A DNA stretch of 64,000 nt, taken from NCBI GenBank assembly GCA_030949385.1, contig JAUZSP010000002.1:122501-186500 (forward strand). The letters are read 5' to 3'. This stretch comes from Gammaproteobacteria bacterium. Its GTDB lineage: Bacteria; Pseudomonadota; Gammaproteobacteria; JAUZRS01. A model generated the notes under the pieces. That model was given only the letters and a program-made list of their open reading frames with translations. It was not told the DNA's origin and ran no database searches. Position numbers and translations under genes: made by a program. Positions 16,534-25,057 of the stretch are shown here, one piece after another (position 1 is the first letter of the stretch; each line of letters starts with the position of its first letter).

Positions 16534-18021
16534 TTAGGCCACGGTCAGCTTGATTTGACAGCTTTTGAGCAGTTCGTTTTCTCGTTGCAGTTCGGCGTGG
16601 GTAAGGGGGTGTTGAGCCAACCAGTCGTGCGGAAAACCGAGCGTGAGTTCGTTCTGCTCCCATTTCACGATCAGAAAGGGCAGCGCTTGTTGGTTGCGGC
16701 CACGATGCAGAAGAATGGCCAAGCGTAAGATGATGCTGAGTCGAGTGACTCTGCTATGCAGTTCATCGGCCAGTGATTCGGTAAAATATTTAAGCGGGAA
16801 TTTGCCCCGTTGCGCGCGTACGAGCGCGGCCAATTGCTGTTGATCAAAACGGGAAAAACCGGGTAGATCGGCAAAGCTGAGCAAGTAAGCGCCGTGTTTG
16901 TGGTGACCCGCGTGGGCGATGGCCAACCCGACCTCATGCAGTTGAGCAGCCCAACTGAGCATGTTTTTCTCCTCTTCTCCTTCCAGTTCCCAGCTTTCTT
17001 CCAGCATGGTTAATAGGCTGAGAGCGGTCTCTTCTACCCGCTGCGCTTGTTGAGAGTCCATGTTGTGTCGTCTCAAGAGGGCTTGCACGGTATTTTGGCG
17101 TACATCTTCGTGATGGCTTCGGCCAATTAATTCGTACAGCACGCCTTCACGCAGCGCACCGCTGGAGATCTCAATGTGTTGCAGATGCAGTGCCTTAAAC
17201 AGGGCATAAAGCACGGCAAAACCGCCTGCCAAGACGGGGCGGCGTTTGTCGTTTAGCCCTTTGAGTTTCAGCTTGTCAGGGTGGCCTGCATTGAGTAGGG
17301 CGCGGTGCAGTTTTTCCATTGCGCTGCTGGAGATGCCGTTATCGCACCAGCCCATTGCTTGGCAGATGGCGGCGATGGCTTTGATGGTGCCGGAGGCTCC
17401 CAAGGTCAACTCGGTTTCCAGTTCACGAAATTGGCGTGCCACCGGTCGGATGATCAACAGAGCATGGGTGATGGCTTTACGCAGGTTGGTTGTATCTATA
17501 ACACCATCAGGAAAGTGTTGTTGACTCATGACCACGCAGCCCATGGAAAGGCTTTCTCGTTGCACTGGAGTGATGCCTTGACCAACGATCAACTCGGTGC
17601 TGCCGCCGCCGATGTCGATGACCAGCTGCTGCCCCTTGGCCGGTGTTTGGCTTTTTGCCACGCCTAAATAGATTAGGCGTGCTTCTTCTCGACCGGAAAT
17701 GATGTCGATTCGATGCCCCAGTGCGTGGTGTGCTTTGCGTAAAAAAGCGTTGGAATTTTTGGCTCGGCGTAGGGTGTTGGTGCCAACGGCACGCACCTGT
17801 TGATATGGCATTTCGCGCAGTCGTTGACTGAAACGTGCGAGGCATTCTAGGGCGATGGCTTCGGCTTCTGGAGTGATGTTGCCTTCTGTGTCTAGGCCGT
17901 TACCGAGGCGCACATTCTCCGAGATGCGGTCTTGTAGGTGTAGGTAGCCGTCGTCTTCGCGCGCGACGATCATGTGAAAGCTGTTGGAGCCGAGGTCAAT
18001 GGCGGCGAAATGGTTGGGCAT
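16534..18021 (-). CDS. ppx: Exopolyphosphatase / pppGpp phosphatase (Ppx/GppA)
   Basis: The 495-residue protein belongs to the ASKHA Ppx/GppA family. The phosphate-1 motif AAIDLGSNSFHMIVA is at the N-terminus; GREEARLIYLGV (catalytic Glu) and VIDIGGGSTELIVG (phosphate-2) follow near residues 115-150. The C-terminal HD-like helical domain has AAQLHEVGLAIAHAGHHKHGAYLL. It removes terminal phosphate from polyphosphate or pppGpp; which one cannot be told from sequence. Phosphate-linked genes occur in the same window (52926-62801) but are not adjacent. Confidence 0.93.
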   Translation of the reverse strand: MPNHFAAIDLGSNSFHMIVAREDDGYLHLQDRISENVRLGNGLDTEGNITPEAEAIALECLARFSQRLREMPYQQVRAVGTNTLRRAKNSNAFLRKAHHALGHRIDIISGREEARLIYLGVAKSQTPAKGQQLVIDIGGGSTELIVGQGITPVQRESLSMGCVVMSQQHFPDGVIDTTNLRKAITHALLIIRPVARQFRELETELTLGASGTIKAIAAICQAMGWCDNGISSSAMEKLHRALLNAGHPDKLKLKGLNDKRRPVLAGGFAVLYALFKALHLQHIEISSGALREGVLYELIGRSHHEDVRQNTVQALLRRHNMDSQQAQRVEETALSLLTMLEESWELEGEEEKNMLSWAAQLHEVGLAIAHAGHHKHGAYLLSFADLPGFSRFDQQQLAALVRAQRGKFPLKYFTESLADELHSRVTRLSIILRLAILLHRGRNQQALPFLIVKWEQNELTLGFPHDWLAQHPLTHAELQRENELLKSCQIKLTVA

Positions 18022-18101
18022 GGCTGAACTCCTGAGGGCGAGGTAGTTTACCTTAGCGCCATCTCAGGAGGATGAAAATAGAAACTTCGTTAGGGTAAAA
18101 A

Positions 18102-19520
18102 CTACACCACGGTAAATTGCCCCATCATGCCACGATCTTCGTGTTCCAAAATATGGCAATGGAACATGTAAGGCGCGCTGGCATCGGTGGTGTAATCGGT
18201 CATTTTAATCACCACTTTGACTCGTTCATTGGGGCTTAGACGTACCGTATCTTTGTAGCCTTTTTCATATTCCGCGACGTTATTGGCAGAACCGTTGCGT
18301 TCGATGATCTGAAAGTGGGTGGCGTGGGTGTGGAAGTTGTGGGTCATGCCCATCGCGTTGCGAATTTCCCAAATTTCCACCTCGTCCAAGTTCATGCTGT
18401 GGTCAATGCGCGCCATGCTCATGGCTTTACCGTTAATGGCAAAACTGCCGTTCATGCCACCGATGCGTTCCAATACAAAAGGACGAGTGCGTACTGCGGT
18501 TGCTGGGTCAAGGGACGTTAAGGCGGTGAGTTGAGCTGGAACGGCGGTGATGTTGCCGGCGGTTTTGTTGACGTTCAGAGTCAGTAGAGGGGTGTTGCCG
18601 TTATTGGCGTCTTGCAGGGTGAGGGTTTGGCCTTGTAACTGACTTAGATCGACAACGATCTCCGCCCGTTCAGCGGGGCTGAGGGTGATGGAAGTTAAGT
18701 TGAGCGGCGTTTCACGAAAGGCGTTGTCGGTGGCAATCTGTTTAAAGCTCGCGCCGTTGCTCAGTTTGAGCCGATAAACGCGCGCATTGGAGGCGTTGAG
18801 AATGCGAAAACGCACCTCTTTGTTCGGCAGGTCGAGGTAGGGGTTGACGGTGCCGTTGATCATAAAGGTGTCGCCCAACATGCCGTGCATGGCATCACGC
18901 CTGCTGGGAAGGTAGTTAAAACTGCCGTTGGCGTTGAATTTACGGTCTTGAATAATGAGTGGAAAATCGTCTTCGGCCCAGGTCTTGGGCAGATCCAGTG
19001 CATCGCTTTCGGTGTCTTCGACGATCATCATGCCCGCTAAACCTCGATAGACTTGCTCGCCGGTTTTGTTGTGGGTGTGAGAGTGATACCAGTTGGTGCA
19101 GGCTTTTTGTTTGACGGTAAAACTCGGCTGCCAGAGGCCACCAGATGCAATGGCTTGGTGGGGGCCGCCGTCGGCGCTGCCAGGTACATGCATGCCGTGC
19201 CAATGCAGGGTGGCGGTTTCAGCCAAATTATTACGCACATTGAAATTGACCGTGTCGCCGTTACGGACTTTGATTACAGGGCCTAAAAAATCGGCGTTGA
19301 TGCCAAAAGTGGGGGTGCTGAGACCGGCAATAAATTCACGGCTGCCGTTTTGTAAATTGAGATCAAACTGGGTTCCGGTTAACAATTGAGGCATGCGGAG
19401 GGGTTTTAATGCTCCCGTGTTGGCGTTGACAGTGCCGGTGTTGTGATTGCCCATTTTACAGCCCATTAGAGGGAGGCTTACCGCAGCAGCGGAGGCGAAT
19501 AAAAAATCTCTGCGTTTCAT
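18102..19520 (-). CDS. Tat-exported multicopper oxidase 1
   Basis: This is a 472-residue three-cupredoxin multicopper oxidase (CotA/CueO/FtsP family). The ATG at 19520 follows AAGGAAAC. The Tat-like leader MKRRDFLFASAAAVSLPLMGC has a lipobox-like Cys, so it may be a Tat lipoprotein. Copper ligands are HWHGMH, WYHSHTH, HNFHTHATH and the C-terminal HCHILEHEDRGMMG (type 1 and trinuclear centre). It should couple one-electron oxidation of a metal or organic substrate to O2 reduction. It is closely related to the next gene upstream (19612-21024), a tandem duplicate, and has no promoter like that of its neighbour, so it is probably cotranscribed. Confidence 0.92.
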   Translation of the reverse strand: MKRRDFLFASAAAVSLPLMGCKMGNHNTGTVNANTGALKPLRMPQLLTGTQFDLNLQNGSREFIAGLSTPTFGINADFLGPVIKVRNGDTVNFNVRNNLAETATLHWHGMHVPGSADGGPHQAIASGGLWQPSFTVKQKACTNWYHSHTHNKTGEQVYRGLAGMMIVEDTESDALDLPKTWAEDDFPLIIQDRKFNANGSFNYLPSRRDAMHGMLGDTFMINGTVNPYLDLPNKEVRFRILNASNARVYRLKLSNGASFKQIATDNAFRETPLNLTSITLSPAERAEIVVDLSQLQGQTLTLQDANNGNTPLLTLNVNKTAGNITAVPAQLTALTSLDPATAVRTRPFVLERIGGMNGSFAINGKAMSMARIDHSMNLDEVEIWEIRNAMGMTHNFHTHATHFQIIERNGSANNVAEYEKGYKDTVRLSPNERVKVVIKMTDYTTDASAPYMFHCHILEHEDRGMMGQFTVV

Positions 19521-19566
19521 GTTGTTTCCTTGCAAATAGAAAAGAGGCGGTAAATTAAGAGTTGAT

Positions 19567-19594
19567 CTGACTGGATTATTTGAATTCCAGTCAG
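19567..19594. repeat. Perfect 9-bp stem inverted repeat between the two oxidase genes
   Basis: CTGACTGGA and TCCAGTCAG are separated by ten bases. No T-run follows on the minus strand, so this is not a clear terminator. It could stabilise or process the bicistronic mRNA. Confidence 0.5.
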
Positions 19595-19611
19595 AGTAAA
19601 AATAGAGGGGG

Positions 19612-21024
19612 TTATGCTACGGTGAACTGCCCCATCATGCCACGATCTTCGTGTTCCAAAATATGGCAATGGAACATGTAAGGGGTGCTGGCATCGGCGG
19701 TGTAATCGGTCATTTTGACCACCACTTTGACGCTGTCATTGGGGTTAAGCAAAACGGTGTCTTTGTAGCCTTTTTCATATTCCAATACGTTGGCGGCGGA
19801 ACCGTTACGTTCGATGATCTGGAAATGAGTCGCATGGGAGTGGAAGTTGTGCGTCATTCCCATGGTGTTGGTGATCTCCCAGATCTCCACTTCGTTTAAG
19901 GTCATGGCGTGGTCGATGCGTGTCATGTCCATTGAGACGCCGTTGATGGAAAACAATCCCCGAGTGCGACCTAAGACAAAAGGACGGGTGCGCACAGCAG
20001 CCGTTGGGTCAAGGGGCGTTAAGGTGGTGAGTTGAGCTGGGACGCGGGTGATGCTGCTGGCGGCTTTATTGACATTGAGGGTAAGCAGCACGGTGTCGTT
20101 GTTATTGGCGTCTTGCAGGGTCAAGGTCTGGCCTTGTAAGTTGCTCAGATCCACCACAATCTCCACTCGTTCAGCGGGGCTGACGGTGATGGAGGTGAGA
20201 CTGAGCGGTGTTTCACGAAAAGCGTTGTCGGTGGCAATTTGTTTGAAGGCATCACCGTTGCTCAGACGCAGTTGATAGACGCGTGCGTTGGAGGCATTGA
20301 GAATGCGAAAACGCACCTCTTTGTTCGGCAGATCCACAATGGGGTCGATGCTGCCATTGATCATAAAGGTGTCACCCATCATGCCCCGCATGGCGTCTTG
20401 TTGGGTTGGTAGGTAACTAAAACTGCCATCGGTGTTGAATTTTCGATCTTGAATAATCAGGGGGAAATCGTCTTCGGCCCAGCTTTTGGGCAGGTCAAGT
20501 GCGTCACTTTCCGCGTCTTCCACAATCATCATACCGGCCAGACCGCGATAAACCTGCTCGCCGGTTTTGTTGTGGGTGTGAGAGTGAAACCAGTTGGTAG
20601 CAGCAGCTTGATTGATGGTGAAGCTCGGTTGCCAGAGACCACCTGGAAGAATCTCTTGATGCGGGCCGCCATCGACGTTGCCAGGTACGTGCATGCCATG
20701 CCAGTGCAGGGTGGCAGCCTCGGTTAGAGTGTTGCGGACATTGAAGTTGACGGTATCGCCGTTGCGGACTTTGATTACGGGGCCGAGGTAGTTGCTGTTG
20801 ATGCCAAAGGTGGGGGTGCTGGTACCGGCGATAAATTCCATACTGCCCGTTTGCAAGTTGAGATCGAACTGGGTGCCGGTGAGCAGTTGTGGCATGCGCA
20901 AGGGGGTTTGTGTGCTGGTGTTGCCACCCGTGTTTGTGGTGTTTGTGGTGGAGCTGCTACTACAGCCCATCAGTGGCAAGCTTAGGGCGGCACCGGATGC
21001 CAATAAAAATGTTCTGCGGTTCAT
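19612..21024 (-). CDS. Tat-exported multicopper oxidase 2
   Basis: The 470-residue protein is very similar to the oxidase at 18102-19520 along its whole length. The leader MNRRTFLLASGAALSLPLMGC carries a twin-Arg motif and lipobox-like Cys, followed by a Ser/Thr/Asn-rich linker. Copper motifs are HWHGMH, WFHSHTH, HNFHSHATH and HCHILEHEDRGMMG. A GTCAAC-N17-CGA promoter (21076-21104) and a Crp-like site (21141-21156) precede it, shared with the cytochrome and the third oxidase. The substrate is unknown. Confidence 0.93.
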   Translation of the reverse strand: MNRRTFLLASGAALSLPLMGCSSSSTTNTTNTGGNTSTQTPLRMPQLLTGTQFDLNLQTGSMEFIAGTSTPTFGINSNYLGPVIKVRNGDTVNFNVRNTLTEAATLHWHGMHVPGNVDGGPHQEILPGGLWQPSFTINQAAATNWFHSHTHNKTGEQVYRGLAGMMIVEDAESDALDLPKSWAEDDFPLIIQDRKFNTDGSFSYLPTQQDAMRGMMGDTFMINGSIDPIVDLPNKEVRFRILNASNARVYQLRLSNGDAFKQIATDNAFRETPLSLTSITVSPAERVEIVVDLSNLQGQTLTLQDANNNDTVLLTLNVNKAASSITRVPAQLTTLTPLDPTAAVRTRPFVLGRTRGLFSINGVSMDMTRIDHAMTLNEVEIWEITNTMGMTHNFHSHATHFQIIERNGSAANVLEYEKGYKDTVLLNPNDSVKVVVKMTDYTADASTPYMFHCHILEHEDRGMMGQFTVA

Positions 21025-21075
21025 GTGTTGATCCTTTTGTATTTCGAAGAAATTACGTTTTCATACTGGGAGTGT

Positions 21076-21104
21076 ATGTCGTTATGGGTGGTGAGTAGGT
21101 TGAC
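21076..21104 (-). promoter_or_regulatory. Predicted ECF-type promoter of oxidase 2
   Basis: On the minus strand, TGTCAACC is followed after 17 bp by CGACAT. The same arrangement lies before the ECF sigma gene (29674-29702), the cytochrome (26936-26964) and oxidase 3 (24977-25006). Recognition by the sigma factor encoded at 29092-29628 is inferred. Confidence 0.65.
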
Positions 21105-21140
21105 ATAAGAAGCATGGGCTTGCTTCTTGATGCTGATAAT

Positions 21141-21156
21141 TGTGATGCTTGTCACA
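21141..21156. promoter_or_regulatory. Crp/Vfr-like binding site
   Basis: TGTGATGCTTGTCACA is a perfect TGTGA-N6-TCACA site. Its centre is 47 bp upstream of the middle of the GTCAAC box of the oxidase 2 promoter. The Crp homologue at 29765-30403 keeps the recognition-helix residues for this sequence. Confidence 0.7.
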
Positions 21157-21191
21157 AAAAAGGCGAGTAGAGGGTAGGGGGTGATGCGATC

Positions 21192-21219
21192 TTGACTTGA
21201 CCGACTGGTCAACTATAAT
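21192..21219 (+). promoter_or_regulatory. tetR promoter with overlapping operator
   Basis: TTGACT (21192-21197) and TATAAT (21214-21219) are 16 bp apart. The imperfect palindrome TTGACCGACTGGTCAA (21197-21212) fills the spacer. A near copy lies before tusA at 21854-21869. Autorepression by the TetR protein starting at 21228 is inferred. Confidence 0.75.
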
Positions 21220-21227
21220 TCTTAACC

Positions 21228-21836
21228 ATGAGAACTTCTGCTGCTTTTGATACCCGAGACCGCATTTTGCTGGCGGCGCGCGAGCTGTTTCACAGTAGCA
21301 GTTATGCTGATATTGGCATTAAACAGATCTGTGATATGGCTCAGGTGAAAAAAGGCAGCTTCTATCATTTTTTCCCTTCCAAACGCGATTTGGCGTTGTC
21401 GGTGATCGACAACATGGCCGAAGAGTGGGCTAATGGTTTTATTCGGGAGGCGTTTGACTCTCTTTTGCCACCAATGGAGCGTCTAGATTATTTGGTTGAG
21501 GGAGCTTATTACTGGCAAAAAGCCACTAAGGATATTGATGGGCGTATGCCCGGTTGTCTGTTTGGTAATCTGGCCTTGGAAGTGAGTACACGCGATGACG
21601 TGTTGCGTACCAGATTGAGCGCGGTGTTTGAAAAAATCCAAAGGAAGTTTGCGCAGACGCTGGTTGAAGCGGTGCAGACTTCGGCCATTGAGCCACTGAA
21701 TACAGACTTAACCGCGCAAGCGATGTTGGCCTATCTTGAAGGCATTATCTTGTTGGCGAAGTCCCGTAACGACCCTGATGTGATTCAACAGTTGGGAGGG
21801 GCAATTAAATCCATTCGTATTGAAAACAGCGATTAA
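21228..21836 (+). CDS. TetR-family transcriptional repressor
   Basis: This 202-residue regulator has an N-terminal TetR helix-turn-helix, DRILLAARELFHSSSYADIG then IKQICDMAQVKKGSFYHFFPSKRDLALSVI in part. The C-terminal domain (CLFGNLALEVSTRDDVLRTRLSAVF) resembles the TetR_C subgroup found in AcuR/NemR-like regulators, which respond to electrophiles. It has a probable operator in its own promoter and a second one before the downstream tusA-like gene, so both are likely repressed together. It diverges from oxidase 2 with a 203-bp gap. Confidence 0.9.
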   Translation: MRTSAAFDTRDRILLAARELFHSSSYADIGIKQICDMAQVKKGSFYHFFPSKRDLALSVIDNMAEEWANGFIREAFDSLLPPMERLDYLVEGAYYWQKATKDIDGRMPGCLFGNLALEVSTRDDVLRTRLSAVFEKIQRKFAQTLVEAVQTSAIEPLNTDLTAQAMLAYLEGIILLAKSRNDPDVIQQLGGAIKSIRIENSD

Positions 21837-21853
21837 AAATTTGTGTACCAATA

Positions 21854-21869
21854 TTGACTGACCGGTCAA
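21854..21869 (+). promoter_or_regulatory. Second TetR operator, upstream of the TusA-like gene
   Basis: TTGACTGACCGGTCAA matches the tetR-promoter operator in 14 of 16 positions, and both are followed by CTAT. It lies 26 bp before the tusA-like start codon. Confidence 0.7.
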
Positions 21870-21894
21870 CTATTGTTTGTGTAAGGAGGTCATT

Positions 21895-22137
21895 ATGAGT
21901 TATGAAGTTAAGCAAACTCTGGATGCCAGAGGTCTGAATTGTCCTTTGCCTATTATGCGTACCAAAACGGCGATGGCCAATCTCAAAAGTAGAGATGTGC
22001 TTGAGGTGTTGACTACCGATCCAGGATCGTTGAAGGACATCGAGTCATTTTGTGTGCAGACGGGGCATGAATTGTTGCTTCGAACCCAGTCGCGGGAAGA
22101 TTTTATTTTTCATATTCGCAAATATAAAGAGGGATGA
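21895..22137 (+). CDS. TusA-family sulfur carrier protein
   Basis: The protein has 80 residues with the TusA signature LDARGLNCPLPIMRTKTAM (catalytic Cys in CPLP). TusA-like proteins carry persulfide sulfur in tRNA thiolation, or in oxidative dissimilation of reduced sulfur. A strong AAGGAGGT lies before the ATG. It is controlled with the tetR gene by two matching operators, which suggests an inducible sulfur or electrophile response rather than the housekeeping tRNA role. A strong bidirectional terminator follows. Confidence 0.9.
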   Translation: MSYEVKQTLDARGLNCPLPIMRTKTAMANLKSRDVLEVLTTDPGSLKDIESFCVQTGHELLLRTQSREDFIFHIRKYKEG

Positions 22138-22221
22138 ATACGGCAGAAAAAAGGGTTACGTGGATATGGATGTGAATTTTTTTATTTGATGAAGTAAAAA
22201 TAGATGGTTTTTTGTGAGAAA

Positions 22222-22259
22222 AAATAAACCCCAGCAAATCAATTTTCTGGGGTTTATTT
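22222..22259. terminator. Bidirectional terminator between tusA-like gene and oxidase 3
   Basis: A perfect 13-bp stem (AAATAAACCCCAG / CTGGGGTTTATTT) has a 12-base loop, with A-rich and T-rich flanks on both strands. It lies between two convergent genes. Confidence 0.9.
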
Positions 22260-22269
22260 GTTTTAGGTG

Positions 22270-24927
22270 TTACATACCTCCCATGCCACCGCCTTGGTTG
22301 CCCATATTACCCATGCCGCCCATACCACCTTGAGCACCACCGGCTTGGTTCGGCATACCGCCACCCATGTTACCCATACCGCCTTGAGTGCCGCCGTTAT
22401 TGATGGCCGACTCACCGACAGGAACGGTTTCACCGGGAGCGAGGACTTTGAACATGCCCATCATGCCTGCGTCTTCATGTTCTAAAATATGGCAGTGGTA
22501 CATGTAGTCACCGACGTTGACCGGCTCAAATTGGCCGATAAAGCGCACAGTCTGACCAGGTTGAACCAGTACGGTGTCTTTCCAACCGAGGTCTGCACCA
22601 CTGGCGGCAACGCCATTGCGATCCAAGATCTGCCATTGAATGGCGTGAGCGTGGAAAGGGTGAGCCATGGGAGACATATTACGAATCTCCCAGATTTCGC
22701 TGGCGTTGGCGGTGACGTATTCGTCAATGCGGGTCATATCGAAGCTTTTGCCGTTGATGGTAAAGCTCATGCCGCCCTGATTTCCAGTGCCACCTTGGTT
22801 GCCCATGCCGCCGCCTTGACCGCCCATCATGCTCATCACAAAGCTGCGGGTGGTGCTGATGGTGGCTGGATCAATGCGGGTATTGATTTCAGCATTGGCA
22901 GGCAGTTGTGCGTAGAGAGTGATGTCATCCACCTCTTGACGAGCGATGTCAAAGCGCATGATGTCCAGAGCTGCGCCATTTTGAATGCCGCCGCCTTGGT
23001 TGCCGCCGCCCATACCACCGCCCATTGCTCCCATCATGCCGTTGCTGAAAGGTTTGCTGATTAACATCACTTTGTCGCCAACGGTAAAGCTGGAAAAATC
23101 AATGACGATTTCAGCCCGTTCTGCGGCACCGAGAGTGAGGCTGGTCATGGAGACCGGTGCAGGTAACAGACCGCCATCGGTGGCGATTTGCATGAAGCGT
23201 GCGCCGTTACTGAGAGCAAATTCGTAGCTGCGAGCGTTAGAAACGTTGTAGAGGCGGAAACGATACTGGCGAGTGGCCACTTCGAATTTTGGCAATTCAA
23301 CGCCGTTGACTAAGACCACATCGCCGTACATACCGGCTTGGTCTTGAGGTTTATCCATATAGAGCAGATCCCGTTGTCCAGTGCCATTGTCGGCGGCAAA
23401 ACGACGGTCTTGCACCATCAAAGGAATATCAAAAGCACCGCTGGGCAGTTCTTTATTCGTCTCTAAGCCTAGGCTAATGGCATCTTCAATGATGAACGCT
23501 CCGGCCAGACCGTAATAGACTTGATGTGCGGTACGTTTGTGTGGGTGGGGATGGAACCAGAGCGAAGCCGCCGGTTGATCAATAGTGAAATCGTATTGAT
23601 GGCTGCCACCGGTGAGGATGGGGATGTCAGGGTTGCCGTCTTGAATGGCGGGGATTTTGAAGCCATGCCAGTGAATGGTGCTCTCTTCGGCCAGATTGTT
23701 GTTCAGCGTCAGGGTCATTACGTCACCCCGTTGAGCGCGAATCAGCGGTGGCAGAGCGGAGTTGTTGTAACGCATCATTGGTGTGACCCAACTGCCGTTG
23801 GGGGTGTCGATGGTGACGTTGACGTTGTTGCTGGCGGTGAAGGTGTAGGTGGCTTTGCCGTCGTTGGCCACGCCGTCTTCATCGGTCATCACCGGCAGGT
23901 GTTTGAAGGCAGGTAGAGTGGTGGCGGCCAACAGAACCTGTGTGGTTTGCACTGCATCTTGGTTCTGCTGCTGAGTCTGCTGTTGATTCTGTTGCAAAAC
24001 AGCGGGGTCAATGCCCATTTGTGAGGCAAGTTGTTCTTGTTCAGCGGCAGAGAGATTGCCGCTGCTGAGACGGCCAATGGTGCTTTGCAGCAGTTGTCCA
24101 CGGGCTTGACCGTAGTTGGTGCGCTGGTCTTCTTGATCCAGTGCAACCACGGAGTTTTGGGTGTCCGTCGGAGTGATTGCCAGAGGAGTGCCCTGAGCAA
24201 CACCGTCAAGGCTGCCGTCTTTCAAGTCTTCAGCGCGTTTTTGGATCAGTTCAAAGACCTGTTCTGGTGAAAGGCCGAGGTTGCGGGTTTCATAGGAGAA
24301 GGAGATGGCGCGGTTGCGAGCCAAAGCTTCGCTGTTGTTGGCTGGCAGGGCGGTAGTGAGATTGCCGGTACGCAAAATCGTATCGCTGTTGGCCATAATG
24401 CCTGTGGGTTCGGTGCCTTGCAGCAATTGGGCTTCGATTAACGTTTTGGCATCATCAATGGCTTGTTGAGGCGTGCTGCCAGCAGCCATTTTGCTGCGGG
24501 CTAATTCAGCCAACAGAGTGGTCTCTGGGGTCAGGGTTATGAACTCATTGTTGGCCAAGATGGCCATCAGCTCGGCTTTGCTAAAGACCGCTTGCAGACC
24601 TTGTTGCAGGTTTAAGTTGGCGGTTTGGCTGGTGGCTTCATCAGTGTAGCTGCCACCAGAACTTTTAATAAAGATGACATCCGGTAGGGTGTTGAGGCCG
24701 GGCATGGTGAAGGTGCCGTTGCTGCTCTGTACGTCAGAAATGACATTTCCTTGTCCGTCCATGAGTTGAATTTGAGCCGCATCAATGGGGCCTTTAAAGA
24801 CGCTGCCTTGCAGGGTTGTGATGCTGCTGAGTGGGTCGGTGGCGCTCGATGTACTGCCACCACAGGCGGTCAGTAAGGTGGCCCCGGTGCTCAATCCGAT
24901 GAGCAGTGCTAAGGTTTTTAATTTCAT
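22270..24927 (-). CDS. Large lipoprotein multicopper oxidase 3 with N-terminal extension
   Basis: This is an 885-residue protein from the ATG at 24927 (AGGAGC upstream). The lipoprotein leader ends LLTACGG. Residues about 40-330 form an extension with a carboxypeptidase-regulatory-like start (LQGSVFKGPIDAAQIQLMDG) and a Gln-rich helical linker (LQQNQQQTQQQNQDA). A three-domain oxidase follows, with ligands TIHWHGF, WFHPHPHKR, HPFHAHAIQW and HCHILEHEDAGMMG. Two Met/Gly/Asn-rich segments, one inside the oxidase and one as the C-terminal tail (GGMGNMGGGM-like), may bind copper. An ECF-type promoter and Crp-like site precede it. The substrate is unknown; extracellular or surface metal oxidation is a plausible inference. 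Confidence 0.92.
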   Translation of the reverse strand: MKLKTLALLIGLSTGATLLTACGGSTSSATDPLSSITTLQGSVFKGPIDAAQIQLMDGQGNVISDVQSSNGTFTMPGLNTLPDVIFIKSSGGSYTDEATSQTANLNLQQGLQAVFSKAELMAILANNEFITLTPETTLLAELARSKMAAGSTPQQAIDDAKTLIEAQLLQGTEPTGIMANSDTILRTGNLTTALPANNSEALARNRAISFSYETRNLGLSPEQVFELIQKRAEDLKDGSLDGVAQGTPLAITPTDTQNSVVALDQEDQRTNYGQARGQLLQSTIGRLSSGNLSAAEQEQLASQMGIDPAVLQQNQQQTQQQNQDAVQTTQVLLAATTLPAFKHLPVMTDEDGVANDGKATYTFTASNNVNVTIDTPNGSWVTPMMRYNNSALPPLIRAQRGDVMTLTLNNNLAEESTIHWHGFKIPAIQDGNPDIPILTGGSHQYDFTIDQPAASLWFHPHPHKRTAHQVYYGLAGAFIIEDAISLGLETNKELPSGAFDIPLMVQDRRFAADNGTGQRDLLYMDKPQDQAGMYGDVVLVNGVELPKFEVATRQYRFRLYNVSNARSYEFALSNGARFMQIATDGGLLPAPVSMTSLTLGAAERAEIVIDFSSFTVGDKVMLISKPFSNGMMGAMGGGMGGGNQGGGIQNGAALDIMRFDIARQEVDDITLYAQLPANAEINTRIDPATISTTRSFVMSMMGGQGGGMGNQGGTGNQGGMSFTINGKSFDMTRIDEYVTANASEIWEIRNMSPMAHPFHAHAIQWQILDRNGVAASGADLGWKDTVLVQPGQTVRFIGQFEPVNVGDYMYHCHILEHEDAGMMGMFKVLAPGETVPVGESAINNGGTQGGMGNMGGGMPNQAGGAQGGMGGMGNMGNQGGGMGGM

Positions 24928-24976
24928 TGTGTCGCTCCTGATGAAATAGTTTGAGATGTCTCTATGTTCCCCCCTT

Positions 24977-25006
24977 ACATCGTGATGAGGGGGGCGAGGG
25001 GTTGAC
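24977..25006 (-). promoter_or_regulatory. Predicted ECF-type promoter of oxidase 3
   Basis: On the minus strand TGTCAACC is followed after 18 bp by CGATGT, matching the other three sites of the cluster except for one extra spacer base. Confidence 0.62.
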
Positions 25007-25041
25007 ATAAAAAGATGCTTTTTTTTGTGCTTGTTAAAAAA

Positions 25042-25057
25042 TGTGACTTATGTCACG
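25042..25057. promoter_or_regulatory. Crp/Vfr-like binding site before oxidase 3
   Basis: TGTGACTTATGTCACG has nine of ten consensus bases in the two half-sites. The centre is 46 bp upstream of the GTCAAC box. It overlaps the stop codon of the cytochrome gene. Confidence 0.65.

Noticed and set aside
19567-19594. Terminator between the two oxidase genes
   Set aside because: The stem is perfect but no T-run follows on the transcribed strand, so I list it only as an inverted repeat.
22489-23064. 191-codon plus-strand frame opposite oxidase 3
   Set aside because: It is antisense to a well-defined cupredoxin domain; His-rich composition comes from the reverse of copper-motif codons.
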